Translations under genes and position numbers: made by a program
Notes under the pieces: model-generated
Told to the model about the DNA's origin: nothing
Database searches by the model: none
The model's input: only the letters and a program-made list of their open reading frames with translations
NCBI RefSeq assembly: GCF_004331465.1
Contig: NZ_SJKB01000005.1
Span: 434,001-498,000, forward strand
From: Kribbella pittospori
GTDB lineage: Bacteria > Actinomycetota > Actinomycetes > Propionibacteriales > Kribbellaceae
DNA length: 64,000 nt
Direction of reading: 5' to 3'
Part shown: positions 60,778 through 64,000 of the stretch, piece after piece
Position numbering within the stretch: position 1 is the stretch's first letter
Layout: each line of letters starts with the position of its first letter

Positions 60778-61575
60778 TCAGCGCGGCGGGCCTGCGTTCA
60801 GGACAGCGCGTACGTCGGGTAACCGCAGCGTCGACGGGTCGAAATCGGTGAGGCACCAGGTGGCGGCAGCGTACGGCGCCGGGTCGGTCGTGGGAGGTAG
60901 GGAGATGACGATGTCGTAGTTCGTGAGGTCGCCGCGGATGGACTCGAGGGCGGCGACGGACTCGGCCAGTTGGTCCGGAGAGGTCAGGTTGACCGGGAAG
61001 TAGCCGTCGTAGCGCGCGGCCCGGCGGAGCGGTTTGAGTTTGCCCGGGAAACCGCCGACCCAGAGGGGGACCCGGCCGGCGACCGGGCGCGGCAGGAAGG
61101 CGACCGAGGCGACGGTGTAATACGTGCCGTGATGCGACACCGGGTCGCCGGTCCACCCGGCGGTCAGGATGTCCAGGGCCTCGTCGAGTTGCTCGGCGCG
61201 GATCCGGTCGTCGACCTCGTCACCCGACCGGGAGAACTCCCCCGCGAACCGGTCGCTGCCGAGTCCGACGCCAAGTGTGAGCCGCCCACCCGACAGTACG
61301 TCGAGCGTGGTTGCCTCACGCAACAGTTTCACCGGCCGACGGCGCGCGACCGGTGTCACCATCGGCCCGAGCCGCAGCCGTTCGGTGACTGCAGCCATCG
61401 CGGCCATCGTGATCCACGGATCCGCCACCGAGGACACCGGCGCCCGCCACCACAGTTGGTCCCAGACGAACATCCCGTCCCAGCCGGCCTCCTCCGCCTC
61501 GGCCGCGAGGCGCGCCACCACGCGCGGGTCGGCAAGGTCGTCGAAGAGCGGAACCCACAGCGCGAAACGCATCAT
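60778..61575 (-). CDS. LLM-class flavin-dependent oxidoreductase
   Basis: A 265-residue luciferase-like TIM-barrel protein with N-terminal RFALWVPLFDDL, GWDGMFVWDQL, LRLGPMVTPVARRRP and TLGVGLGSD. It probably uses reduced FMN or F420. The start overlaps the hydrolase stop (ATGATG). The neighbouring alpha/beta hydrolase suggests a small catabolic or detoxification unit. The substrate is unknown. Confidence 0.87.
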   Translation of the reverse strand: MMRFALWVPLFDDLADPRVVARLAAEAEEAGWDGMFVWDQLWWRAPVSSVADPWITMAAMAAVTERLRLGPMVTPVARRRPVKLLREATTLDVLSGGRLTLGVGLGSDRFAGEFSRSGDEVDDRIRAEQLDEALDILTAGWTGDPVSHHGTYYTVASVAFLPRPVAGRVPLWVGGFPGKLKPLRRAARYDGYFPVNLTSPDQLAESVAALESIRGDLTNYDIVISLPPTTDPAPYAAATWCLTDFDPSTLRLPDVRAVLNAGPPR

Positions 61576-62399
61576 CGGCTCGCGGTGTGATCGGCAATCG
61601 CGTCGACGAGATCGTCCCAGCGCGCAGCCGGGACTCCGTGGCCGACGTCCGGCAGAACCACCAGGCGTCCGTTGGGGACGGCGTCCCGGAGGGCTTCGCC
61701 GTGCGCCAACGGGAACACGGGATCCAGCCCGCCGTGCACCACCAGCACCGGCATCGTCAGATCACCGAAGCCACCATTCACCGGACCGTCGAACGACATC
61801 GCGTAGTGGTTGGTCAGCGACGCCTCGAAGTCCCGCGCCCGCGCCATGTCCCGTCGTACCAGGTCCCGGGCCGCGGCCTCGTCGAAGTGCCCGAGGTACT
61901 CCGCCTCCATCGACCGTACGACGTACTCCTCGACCGAGGCCGGGTCCGTGAAGTCGGGCGGATCGAGGTGCGGCATCGACTCCGACGGCGGCAGGTCACC
62001 CGCGCCAGTGGATGTGGACACGAACGTCAGGGACGCCACCCGCGACGGATGGTCGACGCCGATCACGAGCGCAGTCCCACCGGACATCGACTGCCCGACC
62101 ACGTGCGCCTGATCGATGCCCAAAGCATCCAACAGCCCGACCGCGTCGGCGGCCAGGTCGCGCATCGAGTACCCGGGCCGGCCAATCGGGTACGACGTGG
62201 ACAGGCCGGTGTCACGCTGGTCGTAGCGGATCACATACAGCCCGCGGTCGGCGAGCTTCCAGCACAGCCCGCTCTCCCACCAGAGCATTGACGCCGATCC
62301 CCCATGGATCAGCAATACCGCCGGGTCGGCCGGATCACCGAACGTCTCCGCACACAGCTCGACACCATTGACCGAGTACAGCTTCTCCGAGGTCGTCAT
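61572..62399 (-). CDS. Alpha/beta hydrolase
   Basis: A 275-residue hydrolase with oxyanion motif LIHGGSASMLWW, nucleophile Ser in VVGQSMSGG, an acid in LVVHGGLDPVFP and catalytic His in DVGHGVP. There is no signal peptide. It is first in a two-gene unit with the LLM oxidoreductase and divergent from a TetR gene. Confidence 0.87.
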   Translation of the reverse strand: MTTSEKLYSVNGVELCAETFGDPADPAVLLIHGGSASMLWWESGLCWKLADRGLYVIRYDQRDTGLSTSYPIGRPGYSMRDLAADAVGLLDALGIDQAHVVGQSMSGGTALVIGVDHPSRVASLTFVSTSTGAGDLPPSESMPHLDPPDFTDPASVEEYVVRSMEAEYLGHFDEAAARDLVRRDMARARDFEASLTNHYAMSFDGPVNGGFGDLTMPVLVVHGGLDPVFPLAHGEALRDAVPNGRLVVLPDVGHGVPAARWDDLVDAIADHTASR

Positions 62400-62570
62400 G
62401 TCCTCGACCGTAAGTCGACGTGAACCATCCCGAAAAGCGATTCTTCCCGATCAAACCGATCGCCATCACCGATAAACACTCGGCCGCCACCGCTCGGCGC
62501 GGTGGCGGCCCAGGGCCTCGATCCACTCCGTTTTGGATCGTTCAGTCCATAACGTGCTATTGTCGGCAGC

Positions 62571-63140
62571 ATGGCCAGGCCGAGGACGTTCGACGAGGAG
62601 CGTGCTGTCGATGCCGCGATGAAGGTGTTCTGGACCTTCGGGTACGACGGCACCTCGACCCAGGACCTGTGCGAGGCGACCGGACTCGGCCGGAGCAGCA
62701 TCTACAACACCTTCACCAGCAAGCGCGATCTCTTCGACCGGTCGCTCCGGCACTATATGGACGCCCGGACCGGTGGCCAGCTCGAGGTGATCGAGAGCGA
62801 CCTGCCGATCAGGGAGCGTGTTCGCCGCATTCTCTGGGACGCGGTCGAGCCGGATCCCAACGATCCGGCTGGTTGCCTGGTGGTGAACACGCTGGTCGAC
62901 CTAGCACCGAACGACCCCGAGATCGCCGCAGCACTGGAGCGCGACCACGCCAACCGGCTGGCTGCGCTGACCACGGCAATCCGTACCGCGCAGGCCGCGG
63001 GCGAGATCGCCGGCCAGGATGCTGCCGGTCTCGCGGAGTACGTGTTCGTCGTCCTGAGTGGCCTTCGAGTCGCCGCCCGTGGTGGCGCGACACGCAGTGC
63101 GCAGGAAGCCGTTGTCGCGGCCGCGCTCCGCGCCTTCTGA
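62571..63140 (+). CDS. TetR/AcrR family regulator
   Basis: A 189-residue regulator. The helix-turn-helix is GYDGTSTQDLCEATGLGRSSIYNTFTSKRDLF. The spacer to the divergent hydrolase (171 bp) holds a TGGA-N8-TCCA dyad near 62534-62549 and a -10-like TATTGT. It may control the divergent hydrolase/LLM pair, the exporter downstream, or both. Confidence 0.87.
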   Translation: MARPRTFDEERAVDAAMKVFWTFGYDGTSTQDLCEATGLGRSSIYNTFTSKRDLFDRSLRHYMDARTGGQLEVIESDLPIRERVRRILWDAVEPDPNDPAGCLVVNTLVDLAPNDPEIAAALERDHANRLAALTTAIRTAQAAGEIAGQDAAGLAEYVFVVLSGLRVAARGGATRSAQEAVVAAALRAF

Positions 63141-63198
63141 ACAACTCGGTCACCGCTGCCCGCGTTGTGAACTGCTTGATCCAATACGAGAGGAACTC

Positions 63199-64000
63199 AT
63201 GCCGCTCGCGGTCTACGTGCTCGGTCTGGCGATCTTCGCCCAGGGCACGTCCGAACTCATGCTCGCCGGTCTCCTGCCTGAGATCGCCGGCGACCTGAAC
63301 GTATCCATCCCGGCCGCCGGTCTGCTGATCTCGGCGTTCGCCGTCGGCATGCTGGTCGGCGCACCGATCCTTGCCGTCGTCACCTTGCGATGGACACGGC
63401 GTACTGCGCTGCTGGCCTTCCTGGCTGTCTTCGCACTCACTCATGTCGTCGGCGCGCTGGCGCCGGGTTACGGCATGCTCGTCGCCACACGCATCGTCGG
63501 TGCCTTCGTATACGCCGGTTTCTGGGCCGTCGCAGCGGTGACAGCCATCGGCCTGGTCGGTCCGGAGGCGCGCGGCAAGGCGATGAGCATCGTCGCCGGC
63601 GGCCTCACCATCGCCACGATCGTCGGCCTGCCCGCCGGCACCGTCATCGGCCAGCACCTGGGCTGGCGAGGAGCGTTCTGGACCGTTGCCGTCCTGTCAG
63701 CGCTGGCCATGATCGGCGTCATCGCGACGGTTCCGGGTGGACGCTCGGGCGCCACGCCTGATCTTCGCGCCGAACTGCGCGCGATGATCAACCCAAAGCT
63801 CTGGCTCGCCTATGGCACGACGGCCGTGTCCACAGCGGCGTACCTGGTCATCTTCAGCTACCTCGCTCCCCTGCTCACCGATTCCACCGGCCTCACCGAA
63901 GGCTGGGTCCCGGTCGTACTCGCGTTGTACGGCGTTGGCGCGCTGGCCGGCATCACCATCGGCGGCCGGACCGCGGATGCCCGTCCTTTCACGACCTTGC
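63199..64000 (+). CDS. MFS efflux transporter, Cmx/CmrA chloramphenicol-exporter type (3' end outside window)
   Basis: At least 267 residues are visible. The start MPLAVYVLGLAIFAQGTSELMLAGLLPEIAG and the motif-rich helices match actinomycete chloramphenicol-type exporters of the DHA1 group. GAGAGGA lies just before the ATG. It follows the TetR gene by 58 nt in the same direction, so one regulator may control it. The frame runs past the right edge. Resistance to chloramphenicol is inferred from the family only. Confidence 0.85.
   Translation, partial: MPLAVYVLGLAIFAQGTSELMLAGLLPEIAGDLNVSIPAAGLLISAFAVGMLVGAPILAVVTLRWTRRTALLAFLAVFALTHVVGALAPGYGMLVATRIVGAFVYAGFWAVAAVTAIGLVGPEARGKAMSIVAGGLTIATIVGLPAGTVIGQHLGWRGAFWTVAVLSALAMIGVIATVPGGRSGATPDLRAELRAMINPKLWLAYGTTAVSTAAYLVIFSYLAPLLTDSTGLTEGWVPVVLALYGVGALAGITIGGRTADARPFTTL

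Noticed and set aside
1..64000. CRISPR arrays, tRNA, rRNA, insertion sequences, prophage or integrase genes
   Set aside because: No spaced repeat array, no cloverleaf or rRNA core strings and no transposase or integrase motifs were found by eye.

Overview
The window is high-GC DNA with dense gene packing, frequent GTG and some TTG starts, and many ATGA or TGATG stop/start overlaps. Gene content (BTAD-nSTAND1-WD40 protein, HrdB-type primary sigma factor next to a YidC paralogue, ParE-type topoisomerase beside a DUF7455-like protein, DUF5753-type XRE regulator, LigB-like ligase) points to an actinomycete. Kribbella or a close relative is my inference and was not tested. I see 56 protein genes, two of them cut by the window edges, and no rRNA, tRNA, CRISPR array or insertion sequence.

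Layout. 1-3881: end of a large BTAD/NTPase/WD40 signalling protein. 3878-15197: a xylan or xylo-oligosaccharide locus on the minus strand (LacI repressor, secreted GH10 xylanase, lipoprotein binding protein, two ABC permeases, Gfo/Idh dehydrogenase) with a divergent intracellular six-hairpin glycosidase; two matching LacI-type palindromes lie between the divergent genes. 15166-18597: HAD phosphatase, parE, small zinc-ribbon protein. 18777-22956: MocR regulator, LysE exporter, glycogen-debranching-like enzyme. 22999-27252: DUF456 membrane protein, DUF5666 secreted protein, PhoP-like two-component system, and a PPK2 kinase whose C-terminus is cut short by a 92-bp inverted-repeat element. 27368-33646: phosphotransferase, DHA2 exporter with divergent TetR, and a ROK/isomerase/dehydrogenase sugar operon. 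33736-36044: rpoD, a DUF6412-like protein and a YidC-like insertase. 36319-46691: DNA repair glycosylase, Usp, glutamate-cysteine ligase-like enzyme, two metallo-beta-lactamase-fold hydrolases, DNA polymerase IV, DDAH, hemerythrin, YccF, and a TetR-controlled SDR/saccharopine-dehydrogenase-like pair. 46701-50991: exonuclease III, oligopeptidase B and a group 2 sigma factor with a long leader. 51111-64000: HAD, CPBP protease, DyP peroxidase, LigB, methyltransferase, phosphotransferase, GNAT, an XRE regulator behind an SOS-like box, an orphan ctaD, LLM oxidoreductase, alpha/beta hydrolase, TetR and the start of a Cmx/CmrA-type exporter.

How it works together. The clearest functional unit is the xylan locus: secreted xylanase releases oligosaccharides, the ABC system imports them, cytoplasmic enzymes process them, and the LacI protein probably controls both arms. 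A second possible circuit is regulatory: heptamer repeats of the TGCCAGG/TTCCAGG type spaced 3-4 nt apart precede the DUF5666 gene, the two-component operon and the group 2 sigma factor. This suggests, without proving, that one response regulator controls all three. Most remaining genes look like ordinary chromosomal housekeeping and resistance or efflux functions.
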